DNA of 64,000 nt from Fragum whitleyi (Eukaryota; Mollusca; Bivalvia; Cardiida; Cardiidae): assembly GCA_948146395.1 (NCBI GenBank), contig OX411559.1:33234715-33298714 (forward strand). The letters run 5' to 3'. Positions 45,735 to 58,239 of this stretch are shown piece by piece. The first letter of the stretch is position 1. Every line of letters starts with the position of its first letter. The position numbers and the translations under genes were made by a program. The notes under the pieces are model-generated. The model did not search any database. It was not told where the DNA came from and saw only the letters and a list, made by a program, of their open reading frames with translations.

Positions 45735-46072
45735 ACTAATGGGTGGACTAGAGGCTAGGAAATAGTGTAATGGCAGTACTCAGGCGTAGCTGTGATTTTG
45801 AACATATGGGATAAAGGCAAAATATGGACTCTGACAAAAGATGAATTCCCTCCGTACACTCCTCTTTTTATATAATTTAAGCGTTGGTGAATAATCAAAA
45901 CATCGTAACTACAGCTTCATAATTTTCGAAAAAAGATTTATTTCTTTTACGTGCTTGCTTAATGTGCGTAATGGTAGATACGCCCTTAATACTGGTGCGA
46001 AAGCAATACTATTTATACATTTAGGTAAGAAAAAAACTTATTATAAAGCGGCGTCAAACCCAATTCAAACGA
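45735..46072 (+). mobile_element. Highly decayed SINE-1, apparently split
   Basis: 'aatgggtggactagaggcta' plus 'ggaaatagtgtaatggcagt' (45739-45781) and later 'taatactggtgcgaaagcaat' to 'aaagcggcgtcaaacccaa' (45988-46065). About 180 bp of other sequence lies between, including 'aatcaaaacatcgtaactac'. Confidence 0.5.
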
Positions 46073-46631
46073 ACAAATTTAACTTCCTCGTAGAGTATTA
46101 AAGACCGGTCCTTGTTTGTATGACTCGGTAGAGGAAATATGGTCTAAGTGAAAAAGATCAGATTTCACAGTGAAGGACAAAAAACAATAATTATATCCAT
46201 TTCAACAGATTTCGACATGTATAAAAAACGAAATCTAGACCTTGCCGTTACATCAAAATTGGATACCCATTATTTCTTTCAATAGGACCGAAAGAATGTG
46301 TTACTGTTTAAGGCGGTTCTTTGCCTCTCCCAGAAAGACGTTGTTCTTGTTAATATCAGAAGGAAATGTTGCCTCAGAGCGTCTTAAACTTTTTCTTAAA
46401 AAAGCGTCAGCCTTTTAACTTTGACTTAGATATTTTACTATGAACCGATGTATTGCGTATGCAAATGGCTGAAAAGTCATCTTCAACAAACGTTAATTTA
46501 TACATATAATTGATATATATTTTAGAGGATCGTTGGCTCTCTGATATTTTTTTCTGGACAGTAAGACTTAAGTGCTTCGACACTTTACATCTATATCATA
46601 TTGCGTACTTTATATCATCTTGCTATTGTCA

Positions 46632-46747
46632 TTCAGCTTGATTAAAAACAGTCTGATTCACACGCTCAGGGATCCAATCATTCGTTCCAAACACTCACTC
46701 ACACCATTCCAAAACTCTGCAAATAAAAAAAAAAAAAAAAAAAAAAA

Positions 46748-46779
<32 letters not shown>

Positions 46780-46817
46780 TAATAATAAATAACAATAATA
46801 ATGACAATTATAATAAC

Positions 46818-46880
<63 letters not shown>

Positions 46881-46883
46881 AAT

Positions 46884-46955
<72 letters not shown>

Positions 46956-47287
46956 TATAATAAATAATAATAAACAATAATTACAATTGTTCTAAACGAT
47001 CGAAAATTCATTTAAATTTATCATATATATTTCCATGACTTGTTAGGCAAGTGTGGTTTTAAAAGTGTCTAATTTGTCCGTGAAGACACTTAACACAAAT
47101 GTAGACATGTTTTAATAAAGGGAGGTAAAAAAATATTGATAATTTCGTCCGATTGGACGAAATTATCGATATGTTGTTACACCCTTTTAATTTCTTTGAT
47201 AACTCGTCCCTTCCACTCATTCAATTTCATTCAAAATGATTCCTAAATCATTCACTTTATCAATTTCTCGGTGTTGTGTAACGATAT
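46632..47287. mobile_element. MITE-A with (AAT)n expansion inside
   Basis: The left arm ('ccaaacactcactcacacca') stops at an A-run at 46729. A (TAA)n/(AAT)n microsatellite runs to 46976. The right half resumes at 47105 ('aaagggaggtaaaaaaatat', core 'taatttcgtccgattggacg', end 'tatcaatttctcggtgttg'). The 131-codon poly-Asn frame is the microsatellite. Confidence 0.7.
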
Positions 47288-47308
47288 AACTATAATCCGT
47301 TTCATTCG

Positions 47309-47585
47309 AAGCCGCCGTCATAGCGCAGTTGGTAGCGCGTCGGACTGTCAATTTAGAGGTCCCGGGTTCGTTCCCGACGGCGGCACTCATTCTTTCCGAC
47401 TATTTGTCTCTCACCAATGGGTTGATAATCGTAGACCTATGTGAGATAGTAGCTGGAGACTAGGAAAGGATGTGATAGTTGTACTGGTGAGAGAAATACC
47501 AGGAATCCATTGTTAGGTGCTCCAGCCGCCGCGATATAACTGAAAAAAGGTTGAAAGCGGGGTTAAACTCCATTCAATCAATCAA
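47309..47585 (+). mobile_element. SINE-1, full length, perfect 12-bp duplication
   Basis: Complete head and body, tail 'cattcaatcaatcaa'. The duplication 'ccgtttcattcg' lies at 47297-47308 and 47586-47597. Confidence 0.95.
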
Positions 47586-47629
47586 CCGTTTCATTCGCTT
47601 AGGGAAGCTGACATATGCCACTTCTCACA

Positions 47630-47740
47630 TTACCCATTTTGCCGAGAGTCGGACGAACTTTGGCTAGTCAGGGATCGAACTCGCGACCCAAGGGTTGAAA
47701 ACCCACAAACTTACTAACGTCTATAACCGGGATCGATAAA
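47630..47740 (-). other. tRNA-like SINE head
   Basis: On the minus strand: 'ccggttatagacgttagtaa', 'gggttttcaacccttgggtc', B box 'gagttcgatccctgac'. No good acceptor stem. Probably a decayed SINE. Confidence 0.4.
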
Positions 47741-47759
47741 AGAGGTTGGCCATCTCTAC

Positions 47760-47876
47760 GTCAAGGATGAAAACGTTTGAACGTTTTTAAAATGGTTCTC
47801 CGCTTTGGAGGTGTTTATACGTACAAAGTGGGGTATCATTTTAAAACGTTTGTAGACGTTCTTTCACCCTGAATAT
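47760..47876. mobile_element. Foldback-C, diverged copy
   Basis: 'gtcaaggatgaaaacgtttg' to 'gtagacgttctttcaccctg', core 'ctccgctttggaggtg' / 'acaaagtggggtatca'. Confidence 0.65.
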
Positions 47877-47879
47877 ACA

Positions 47880-48454
47880 GTTTTTCTATAAAGAATGAAC
47901 GTTGTACACACGGGACTTTTTTTTATTTCAAAACAAGATATATGTATAGAAAATAGTGGTTTAAAAACTGTATTAGGTTAAATAAACGACTTAATCGAAG
48001 GACGTTTAATATATACATACATGTATCTATATATGGCAGTATACCCAAAGAAGCGTTACAAAATCTAACAGGACATAAAAGACAAATCGCCCTACCTTAA
48101 AACCAAATATTGAACTCAAAACCCACACACAAAACAGTATATCTCCCGTTCGCCTTGGGCACCCAGCCATGTCCGAAAAATCTATCAACTTCTAATCTTT
48201 CACATGTTTAAATCGTAATCAAGATCTCATGTTAAGTTTAATCTGAGGTATGTTTACACGATAAATAAATACGATTGTATCTCCTTTCAAACCCAAAACC
48301 ATGTTCAACGTTCCCCTATGAGATAATTTGTTTTAAACCAGGAAGTTAAAAATAAAGGGTAAATATGGCCATATCACAGTGCATTAATTTTTGGACTTAA
48401 CCATAAGAGATTTGCATTTCGCAGACGACGCGATATATAAGTGGTTCAACAGGC
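47880..48454. other. Stretch with no recognised feature
   Basis: AT-rich. Includes 'gtatctatatatggcagtat' and 'cctatgagataatttg'. No gene or repeat family was identified. Confidence 0.4.
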
Positions 48455-48535
48455 GAAAATGAATCATCACGAATGTGCGAAAAGTGTCTACCTTTGTCAG
48501 CCTGCCCGATTTGCGCAGGCTGACCAGGGTTCGAA
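48455..48535 (+). repeat. Repeat U copy
   Basis: 'ggcgaaaatgaatcatcacg', 'agtgtctacctttgtcagcc', 'atttgcgcaggctgaccagg', 'gttcgaaac'. It directly precedes the minisatellite. Related copies at 52010-52110, 52180-52280 and 59055-59140. Confidence 0.75.
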
Positions 48536-48539
48536 ACTT

Positions 48540-51500
48540 AAGTTAAGTTACAGTGTGGTTAAGTTACATTTCGGTTAAGTTACATTTCGGTTAAGTTAAC
48601 TTTCGGTTATGTTACAGTTTGGTTAAGTTACAGTTAGGTTAAGTTACAGTTAGGTTAAGTTACTGTTAGGTTTAGTTACAGTTAGGTTAAGTTACAGTTA
48701 GGTTAAGTTACAGTAAGGTGAAGTTACAGTTAGGTTAAGTTACTGTTAGGTTAAGGTACAGTTAGGTTAAGTTACTGTTTGGTTTAGGTACAGTTAGGTT
48801 AAGTTACTGTTAGGTAAAGTTACAGTTAGATTAAGTTACTGTTAGGTTAAGTTACAGTTAGGTTAAGTTACAGCTAGGTTAAGTTACTGTTAGGTTAAGT
48901 TACAGCTAGGTTAAGTTACTGTTAGGTTAAGTTACAGTTAGGTTAAGTTACTGTTAGGTTAAGTTTAGTTAGGTTAAGTTTAGTTAGGTTAAGTTACAGT
49001 TAGGTTAAGGTACAGTTAGGTTAAGGTACAGTTAGGTTAAGTTACAGTTAGGTTAAGGTACAGTTAGGTTAAGGTACAGTTAGGTTAAGTTACAGCTAGG
49101 TTTAGTTACTGTTAGGTTAAGCTACTGTTAGGTTAAGTTACTGTTAGGTTAAGCTAGTTAGGTTAAGGTACAATTAGGTTAAGGTACAGTTAGGTTAAGT
49201 TACAGTTAGGTTAAGGTACAGTTAGGTTAAGGTACAGTTAGGTTAAGTTACAGCTAGGTTTAGTTACAGTAAGGTTAAGTTACTGTTTGGTTTAGTTACA
49301 GTTAGGTTAAGTTACTGTTAGGTAAAGTTACAGTTACGTTAAGTTACTGTTAGGTTAAGTTAAAGTTAGGTTGAGTTACTGTTAGGTTAAGTTACAGTTA
49401 GGTTAAGGTACAGTTAGGTTAAGGTACAGTTAGGTTAAGTGACATCTAGGTTAAGTTACAGCTAGGTTTAGTTACAGTTAGGTTAAGTTACTGTTTGGTT
49501 TAGTTACAGTTAGGTTAAGTTACTGTTAGGTAAAGTTACAGTTAGGTTAAGTTACTGTTAGGTTAAGTTAAAGTTAGGTTAAGGTACAGTAAGGTTAAGG
49601 TACAGTTAGGTTAAGGTACAGTTAGGTTAAGGTACAGTTAGGTTAAGTTACAGTTAGGCTAAGGTACAGTTAGGTTAAGTTACAGTTAGGTTAAGTTACT
49701 GTTAGGTTAAGTTACAGTTAGGTTAAGTGACAGTTAGGTTAAGGTACAGTTAGGTTAAGTTACAGTTAGGTTAAGGTACAGTCAGGTTAAGTTACTGTTT
49801 GGTTTAGTTACAGTTAGGTTAAGTTACTGTTAGGTAAAGTTACAGTTAGGTTAAGTTACTGTTAGGTTAAGTTAAAGTTAGGTTAAGGTACAGTTAGGTT
49901 AAGTTTAGTTAGGTTAAGTTACAGTTAGGTTAAGGTACAGTTAGGTTAAGTTACTGTTAGGTTAAGTTTAGTTAGGTTAAGTTACAGTTAGGTTAAGTTA
50001 CAGTTAGGTTAAGGTACAGTTAGGTTAAGTTACACTTAGGTTAAGGTATAGTTAGGTTAAGTTACATTTCGGTTATGTTTCAGTTAGGTTAAGTTACAGC
50101 TAGGTTTAGTTACTGTAAGGTTAAGCTACTGTAAGGTTAAGTTACAGTTAGGTTAAGGTACAGTTAGGTTAAGGTACAGTAAGGTTAAGTTACTGTTAGG
50201 TTAAGTTACTGTTAGGTTAAGTTACAGTTAGGTTAAGGTACAGTTAGGTTAAGGTACAGCTAGGTTAAGTTACTGTTAGGTTAAGTTACAGTTAGGTTAA
50301 GTTACTGTTAGATAAAGTTACAGTTAGGTTAAGTTACTGTTAGGTTAAGTTACAGTTAGGTTAAGGAACAGTTAGGTTAAGGTACAGTTAGGTTAAGTTA
50401 CACTTAGGTTAAGGTACAGTTAGGTTAAGTTACATTTCGGTTATGTTACAGTTAGGTTAAGTTACAGCTAGGTTTAGTTACTGTAAGCTTAAGCTACTGT
50501 TAGGTTAAGCTACAGTTAGGTTAAGGTACAGTTAGGTTAAGGTACAGTAAGGTTAAGTTACTGTTAGGTTAAGGTACAGTTAGGTTAAGTTACAGTTAGG
50601 TTAAGGTACAGTTAGGTTAAGTTACAGTTAGGTTAAGGTACAGTTAGGTTAAATTACTGTTAGGTTAAGTTACAGTTAGGTTAAGGTACAGTTAGGTTAA
50701 GGTACAGTTAGGTTAAGTTACTGTTGGGTTAAGTTACAGCTAGGTTAAGTTACTGTTAGGTTAAGTTACAGTTAGGTTAAGTTACAGTTAGGTTAAGTTA
50801 CAATAAGGTTAAGTTACTGTTAGGTTAAGGTACAGTTAGGTTAAGTTACAGTTAGGTTAAGTTACAGTTAGGTTAAGTTACAGCTAGGTTTAGTTACTGT
50901 AAGCTTAAGCTACTGTTAGGTTAAGCTACAGTTAGGTTAAGGTACAGTTAGGTTAAGGTACAGTTAGGTTAAGTTACAGTTAGGTTAAGGTACAGTTAGG
51001 TTAAGTTACAGTTAGGTTAAGGTACAGTTAGGTTAAATTACTGTTAGGTTAAGTTACAGTTAGGTTAAGGTACAGTTTGGTTAAGGTACAGTTAGGTTAA
51101 GTTACTGTTGGGTTAAGTTACAGCTAGGTTAAGTTACTGTTAGGTTAAGTTACAGTTAGGTTAAGTTACAGTTAGGTTAAGTTACAATAAGGTTAAGTTA
51201 CTGTTAGGTTAAGGTACAGTTAGGTTAAGTTACAGTTAGGTTAAGTTACTGTTAGGTTAAGTTACAGTTAGGTTAAGGTACAGTTAGGTTAAGTTACTGT
51301 TAGGTTAAGTTACAGCTAGGTTAAGTTACTGTTAGGTTAAGTTACAGTTGGGTTAAGTTACAGTTAGGTTAAGTTACAGTTAGGTTAAGTTACAGTAAGG
51401 TTTAGTTAAAGTAAGGTTAAGTTACAGTTAGGTTAAGTTACAGTTAGGTTAAGTTACAGTCAGGTTAAGGTACAGTTAGGTTAAGGTACAGTTAGGTTAA

Positions 51501-51743
51501 GTTACAGTTAGGTTAAGGTACAGTTAGGTTAAGGTACAGTTAGGTTAAGTAACAGTTAGGTTAAGTTACAGTTAGGTTAAGTTACAGTAAGGTTAAGTTA
51601 CAGTTAGGTTATGTTTCATTAGGTTAAGTTACTGTTAGGTTATGTTTCAGTTAGGTTAAGTTACAGTAAGGTTAAGTTACAGTAAGGTTAAGTTACAGTT
51701 AGGTTAAGTTACAGTTAGATTAAGTTACAGTTAGGTTAAGTTA
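48540..51743. repeat. 3.2-kb minisatellite, 16-bp unit
   Basis: The unit is 'gttaggttaagttaca' with variants ('ggtaca', 'ttactg', 'agctagg', 'tttcggtt'). Roughly 200 tandem copies. Some higher-order blocks repeat, for example 'ctgtaagcttaagctactgt' at about 50480 and 50896. Left-edge units are more diverged ('acatttcggttaagtt'). The right edge runs straight into a MITE-A terminus. The unit contains TTAGG but is not a telomeric repeat. Confidence 0.95.
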
Positions 51744-51974
51744 AAGTTAGTTACATCGTGAAATTGACCATCATCTCAACCAAACCCATTCTAAATCACT
51801 CACAAAGCGGGGCGGTAATACATTTCTCTAATTTTGTTCATTCTGAACAAAATCAGCGATGTTGCATTCCCTCTCATTAAATTCACTCAAAACTCGCACA
51901 ACACACTCATTCAATTTCATTCAGAAATCATTCCAAAATCGTTCACCATGTCAATTTCATGATGTTTTAAACTG
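51744..51974. mobile_element. MITE-A, shortened, at the minisatellite edge
   Basis: Left TIR 'aagttagttacatcgtgaaa', right TIR 'atgtcaatttcatgatgttt' plus 'taaactg'. The core palindrome 'attttgttcattctgaacaa' is kept; part of the left interior is deleted after 'actcacaaagcgg'. Confidence 0.8.
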
Positions 51975-52004
51975 TTAGAACATCGTGGAATTTACAAAGT
52001 GGTA

Positions 52005-52285
52005 TATTTTCAGGCGAAAATGAATCATCATGAAAAAGCCAGAAGTGTCGACCTTTGTCAACCTGCTCGATTTGCGCAGGCTGATCAGGGTTCGAAACTT
52101 GTCGGTTTTAATAGATTTAGGAAAGTAAAGTCAACTTTAAAACACAGTTAAGAGCATCTTGAAATTTACAAGGTGGATGTTTTCTTAGGGCAAAATGAAT
52201 CATCACGAATTTATGAAATGCACCGAACCAACCAGCCTGTGTGATTCGCACAGGCGGATCAGGATCGTAACTTTAAGTTTCGGAA
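52005..52285 (+). repeat. Two repeat U copies in tandem
   Basis: First copy 'caggcgaaaatgaatcatca' to 'caggctgatcagggttcgaa' (52010-52100). Second copy 'gggcaaaatgaatcatcacg' to 'cacaggcggatcaggatcg' (52188-52268). Each is followed by 'aaagtaaa..aaacacagttaa' type sequence. Confidence 0.7.
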
Positions 52286-52351
52286 AGATAAGTAAACTTT
52301 AGGCACAGTTACGGACATTATTGTTATACCTTATGACAAAAGTTCCGTTCC

Positions 52352-52520
52352 GATTGATTGATTGATTGATTGATTGAATGGGCTTTCAACATTTTTGCAG
52401 TTATATCGCGGCGGCTGGAGCATCTAACAATGGATTCCTAGTATTTCTCTCACCAGTACAACCACCACACCCTTTCCTAGCCCCCCTAGCTGCTATCTCA
52501 CATAGGTCTACGATTATCAA
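52352..52520 (-). mobile_element. SINE-1, 5'-truncated
   Basis: Minus strand: (gatt)n tail, 'tatatcgcggcggctggagc', 'cacataggtctacgattatc', then stops before the tRNA head. Confidence 0.85.
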
Positions 52521-53311
52521 TCGTCCTGTTTTGTATTCTTTAATAAATCATAACGAAGCGATCATTCTCGCCAACATTGGATCATAAGTGACGTCATTTT
52601 CATCCTTTTGACGTTAATGACGTGTCCTCCCGTAACAATCGGCATATTCCGTAAAAGTAATACTTACTAGATCAATTATTAGCGTTTAACTGACTTAGTC
52701 TTTTCCCCGCCTTTTATATTATTGACAGCATATTGCACGATTTAAACGGAATAAGCTGGATACATTTATTACTACTAAACGCCCCTCTCTTTCCAAATAT
52801 GGAGTTGTTGAAATATGAACGCAAAAATTGGGTCTTTGTTAAGAGCAATTGCAGAAGATAAATATGCAGTATAGTTTGTATAGTTTGGTTTTATTAATCC
52901 GACAATGTCCTCCGTTGTCAATTTAAGGACATAAAAGATTTAGCAGATTATACTATTCTGTTTAGACAAAAAACGATACTAAATAGTCGACCAAACTTAA
53001 TTAAGGATATTTGCATATGCAATGACCCCAATTCGTGGATGTTTTCTTGTGTCGCCAACTAACAGGAGTGGTCGACGGAAATTACTTTGTCCCTCGTTAA
53101 TTCTGGTCGACTATAATACGCTTCATCTATACTCGATCGTGAAACGAGATTCTGTCAAATTTAGAAAGGGACAATAAGTAAATAAACGAGAAGTTAATTG
53201 ACATGAACGTTAAGAAAGAAGTATATGATCTACTTCACTGTTCAATAAATGCTATTTAGTAAGCGTAACTTTTCTTAAATAAATGTACAGGCACGTATAA
53301 TAGTCATTGTT
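52521..53311. other. Stretch with no firm feature
   Basis: 'tggtcgacg' and 'ctggtcgactataatacg' (53070-53120) and 'aatagtcgacca' (52983) hint at a decayed inverted element. No coding support. Confidence 0.35.
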
Positions 53312-53325
53312 CAATAAGAGATTCG

Positions 53326-54122
<797 letters not shown>

Positions 54123-54130
54123 GAGATTCG

Positions 54131-55150
54131 ACAATATTATCCCCGCCATGCCAGATCAAAATCTACACAGAATATTCGTTATACAACACGTGCACGTGTT
54201 TAACGATTTTCACCCGTGCTTTTCACATGGTCATTGTATATTCATGAGGGGGTAGATTCTAGTCTGTACGCATGCGTGGTATAAAGCCTAAACCTCGACG
54301 TTTAAATGAAATAATGTTCAAAATAATTCTTGTTTGGAAAGTTATGGAAAATAAACCTTAAAAAAAAAATCAAAATCCAGCCTTTTGATTGGATGATAAT
54401 GTAGGACAAAGACTAAAACCTTTTGGACGCTATCATGCGGGTCTCATTACACCATATCGTCATAATGTTGTATAGAAATCACGTGCAAATGGACGTTCTT
54501 AAAGAGTTTTTTTTTCTTTCTTTATTAATTCCTCCACAGTAGTGATGATTATTTTACATAAAATACAAACAGATCAAAATATACATAAAAAACCCATAAG
54601 GCATGAAATGTACAGTATATCCACAATGTTGAAAATAAGTGAACAGGTTGAAAAAAGAAACAATGTATGGATTGAGGGAAAAGAGAAGGGAACGAGAGAA
54701 AGGGAGAGATAAATAGACAAACAGACAAACAAACAAAAAAAAAAAAAAAAAAAAAAAAACGAAAGGAAAATACATGAGATGTACGAGATGACATTAAATT
54801 AATATTTATCATTTAAGTCTTTTCTCCATAAAGAAAAACAAATCAGAAAAATGAGAAAAACGGTATAACTAATTGTGCAGTTTATGCTGTATACTCATTA
54901 ACCACGCAAGGATCCCTCTATCGCTGAATTGTCTCAAGTCGTTTCTTCATTGAGGGAAAAAAAGAAACCTTACATGTAAAAATTTAGGTAAGTTACGAAG
55001 AACTTGTACTTAATCCAAACAGCATGAAGAAAATGTTAAAGGTGACTGTAAAATAAGTCATAGTTTACAAGGTCCAACTGGTTGTTTAACTATGAGTTCA
55101 ATCCAAAGAGACTCATGAGAAGTTTGTCGTGTAAGATCGATAGATCGATA
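54131..55150. other. Stretch with A-run, no gene
   Basis: A-run at 54736-54760, preceded by 'gacaaacagacaaacaaac' microsatellite. The phenylalanine-rich minus frames at 54549-54812 are the complement of this low-complexity tract. Confidence 0.5.
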
Positions 55151-55158
55151 TATATTTA

Positions 55159-55573
55159 TTTCTTTAATGCTTTTCGGTGGTTTATCGGGAAATAACGGTA
55201 GAATATCACTTGATAATCTCACCACAAAAACAGTGAAATTATCAAAAACTTAACGTTGCATAGCAATCACGCGCAAAATGACGCGCTTTACGAAAATATG
55301 TTTTAGATTTTTTTTATTTTGTCTCATTCTTGCAATAAAGCACAGAATAATCGTTTGCTTTGCGATAAAGATCGATTAATATTTCATTTCGCGAATAACA
55401 AAAGCTATATTTTCGTGAAAATATAGCTTTTGTTGTTTACTATAAAACGATATTCCTCTATTTGTTTCATTCCAAGAAACAAGCGCTGTATTTTCACTCG
55501 TGGTTTCGCTGTACGTTGTTCACTCAATGGAAGATGAATCGATCTTGCACTGAAACAAATAATCATTCTCTAT
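55159..55573 (+). mobile_element. Foldback-B, copy 3
   Basis: Same orientation as 19712: 'tttctttaatgcttttcggt', 'aatctcaccacaaaaacagt', 'acgcgcaaaatgacgcgctt', 'aacaaaagctatattttcgt', then a partly duplicated right arm ending 'actgaaacaaataatcattc'. The middle (gacgtcac block) is deleted. Confidence 0.75.
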
Positions 55574-56014
55574 AGCATTTACTATACAACGTATTTAAGC
55601 CTTTGGTTTGATATTTCTATAAAAACAAATTATTATCTCCATATCTCAAATTTCTCGTTAATTACTTAATTTCGATGATACACCTATTTTCCGCAGTGTC
55701 ATTATTAGGCTGTTTAGTACAATAAACGCCTACTGGTATCTTAGGTGAAATCTTTATTAATTCAATTCAATAGTTATTATTTTCCAGTAGAAAGGAAAAA
55801 GCGCAATTTCAGTAGTTTGCTCAGAAACACGTGACCAACGCTGATTTTGTACATGTTGCTAGGTAACATTGACGTCTATTTGTTGAAACTGACATATTTT
55901 GAGAGTTTGGAATAGTTTATATTTCATTAGATATTAAATTGTATTTTCACCAACGTGCATGCTTTTGGATAAGAGGGGCTTCAAAGTACTAATATTACAC
56001 TATAAATGTATAGG
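55574..56014. other. AT-rich stretch, nothing seen
   Basis: No repeat family, exon or palindrome of note. Confidence 0.4.
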
Positions 56015-56106
56015 TAAAAGTGAGTGATCTTAAGTCAATTTTGTCTATACAATTATAGACAAAATTGACATTTGATCACTCACTTAATCCACTGCATCTA
56101 TAGCTT
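56015..56106. mobile_element. Foldback, about 90 bp
   Basis: Arms 'ataggtaaaagtgagtgatc' plus 'ttaagtcaattttgtctata' and the complement 'tatagacaaaattgacattt' plus 'gatcactcactt', loop 'caat'. Confidence 0.7.
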
Positions 56107-56145
56107 TAAAGATTACTGATTTGAGATATAAATTGAATTTTTTTT

Positions 56146-56782
56146 ACATTCTGTGATCTTTGACCTGGCAGGATGGGGCGTTGGTAACGGGTCGTTGATA
56201 TTTAAATTTAAGATTTACATTTTGTGATCTTTGACCTGGCAGGATGAGGCGTTGGTTACGGGTCGTTGATATTTAAATTTAAGATTTACATTTTGTGATC
56301 TTTGACTTGTCAGGGTGAGGCGTTGGTTGCGGGTCGTTGATATTTAAGTTTAAGATTTACATTTTGTGATCTTTGACCTGGCAGAATGAGGCGTTGGTTA
56401 CGGGTCGTTGATATTTGAATTTAAGATTTACATTTTGTGATCTTTGACCTGGCAGGATGAGGCGTTGGTTGCGGGTCGTTGATATTTGAATTTAAGATTT
56501 ACATTTTGTGATCTTTGACCTGGCAGGATGAGGCGTTGGTTGCGGGTCGTTGATATTTGAATTTAAGATTTACATTTTGTGATCTTTGACCTGGCAGGAT
56601 GAGGCGTTGGTTGCGGGTCGTTGATATTTGAATTTAAGATTTACATTTTGTGATCTTTGACCTGGCAGGATGAGGCGTTGGTTATGGGTCGTTTATATTT
56701 AAGTTTAAGATTTACATTTTGTGATCTTTGACCTGACAGGGTGAGGCAATGGTTATGGGTCGTTGATATTTAAGTTTAAGAT
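56146..56782 (+). repeat. 71-bp tandem array, nine units
   Basis: 'gacctggc' anchors occur at 56162, 56233, 56304 (variant), 56375, 56446, 56517, 56588, 56659 and 56730, exactly 71 bp apart. Unit: 'gatttacattttgtgatctt', 'tgacctggcaggatgaggcg', 'ttggttacgggtcgttgata', 'tttaaatttaa'. The middle is very similar to the terminal 60 bp of element J ('ccctggcagggcggagccta', 'agtaacgggtcgttgcactt'). Confidence 0.95.
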
Positions 56783-56914
56783 AACTAAGCATTATTCAAT
56801 GGTCAATTATGTCAATACGGGTATTTTTCATGTTTTGTACCCGAGGATAACACGAAAAAGGGTTGATTGACTCTTATTTCCATTGTGGTCCTAACTCAAT
56901 CCAGATCTTATCCT

Positions 56915-57095
56915 TCACATAGAGAGAAAGGCAAAGGATTCTAACCACTTCTATCCACTTTTACAACTAGGTCGACTGGAGCTCCGTCTGTGAAGTGTCC
57001 TGCAAAATACACTACCCGCCTCAAGTTTGGCTCGGACCCACAACCAATAGATTCCTAGTCGAGCCTTGAAACCACTCGGCCAACCACTTGATTTT
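56915..57095 (-). mobile_element. tRNA-headed SINE fragment
   Basis: Minus strand: 'ggttggccgagtggtttcaa' (A box), 'ctaggaatctattggttgtg' and 'gtccgagccaaac' (decayed B box), then 'ccagtcgacctagttgtaaa'. Related to SINE-2 and the 8874 copy. Confidence 0.6.
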
Positions 57096-57224
57096 TAACC
57101 ACTCACTTAAACATGTACACCTATATTCACTTTTTGGGTTATGGAGATTCTTAAAATATGAGTTTTTGGTAACCCATCGATAAAATGTGTTCACTTTTGT
57201 TAGGCACGTTAATCTTTTCGAACT

Positions 57225-58182
57225 TAAGGTTTATGTAAAGTGTTTGAGACCCAATATTTAGGGCTCTTCATTAGCCAAGAAAAATCAGTATATCCAGGTA
57301 TATTATATATCAAAATGTAGCTATTCGTGAGCACTAGCAGTTAGGCAACATAAGACCGCCATAGCTATAGCGGTATAGCCAAAACATTGTGGAAAAGGGT
57401 CATTTTCTACTGAACAAGCAACTTCATGACGGTTGCATAAAATTGTCCCATATTTTAACAAAGTACAGTCTGAAGTACCATCCAGGTAGTGCTACAACCT
57501 TAGATATAAAACTCAGTCTCAAAAGGCTCTTTTGAAACAATCAATTTCCATTTATTTTGTCAACATACATGTCTACCCGGTGTGGTCTGTTTTCAAAATA
57601 GATGCAAGGTATGGTGCAACATCACACCAAAATATTGTGAAATATTTTCTGCGTTTTATTTAAAATTATAGGTTTTTTTTAATTCAATGATCTACAATAT
57701 TACTATATATTTATCATTCTATGAAATAGAAATTGATTTATTGCTAAACAACCTTACAGGTATATAAACAATTAATGTCTATTTATGTTGTGATAACACA
57801 CCATACCATAAAAAGATCTACACGTTTACAAAATTAGAATGACATATATGACATATGTGTTTATAAAATAAGTCAAAATAAATTGCTTGCGTTTTGGGGC
57901 TGAGTTTTATACCAATGGTTGTAGCACTACCTGGATGGTACTTTAGGTTAGACTTTGTTAAAATGTGAGCCAATGTTATCCAGCAGTCATGCAATTGCAA
58001 AAACGACCATTTTCCACAATGTTTTGGCTATACCGCTATAGTTATAACAGTCTTATGTTTTTCAACTGATTGTGCTCATAAATAGCTTCATTTTGATATA
58101 TAATATTCCTGGACATACTGCTTTTTCTTGGCAAATGAATGCCCTTAAAATTGGGTCTCAAACACTTTACATGAACCTTAAT
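57225..58182. mobile_element. Element K, full copy with about 290-bp TIRs
   Basis: Left arm 'gtttatgtaaagtgtttgag', 'tccaggtatattatatatca', 'ccatagctatagcggtatag', 'ccatccaggtagtgctacaa'; right arm gives the same in reverse complement up to 'ctcaaacactttacatgaac'. The middle (about 57520-57895) is unpaired. Total about 950 bp. No transposase frame. It is the parent form of the copy at 7470. Confidence 0.85.
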
Positions 58183-58239
58183 GATACAATTATTTACGTG
58201 TGGAACGATTATTACCGACATGTATTATCCATGATTAAT

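Noticed and set aside
46572..46967. 131-codon frame with poly-Asn
   Set aside because: Translation of the (AAT)n microsatellite inside a MITE-A.
48540..51743. Interstitial telomere
   Set aside because: The unit contains TTAGG, but the period is 16 bp and not TTAGGG or TTAGG tandems.
54549..54812. Phe-rich membrane-like frames on minus strand
   Set aside because: Complement of an A-run and adjacent low-complexity sequence.
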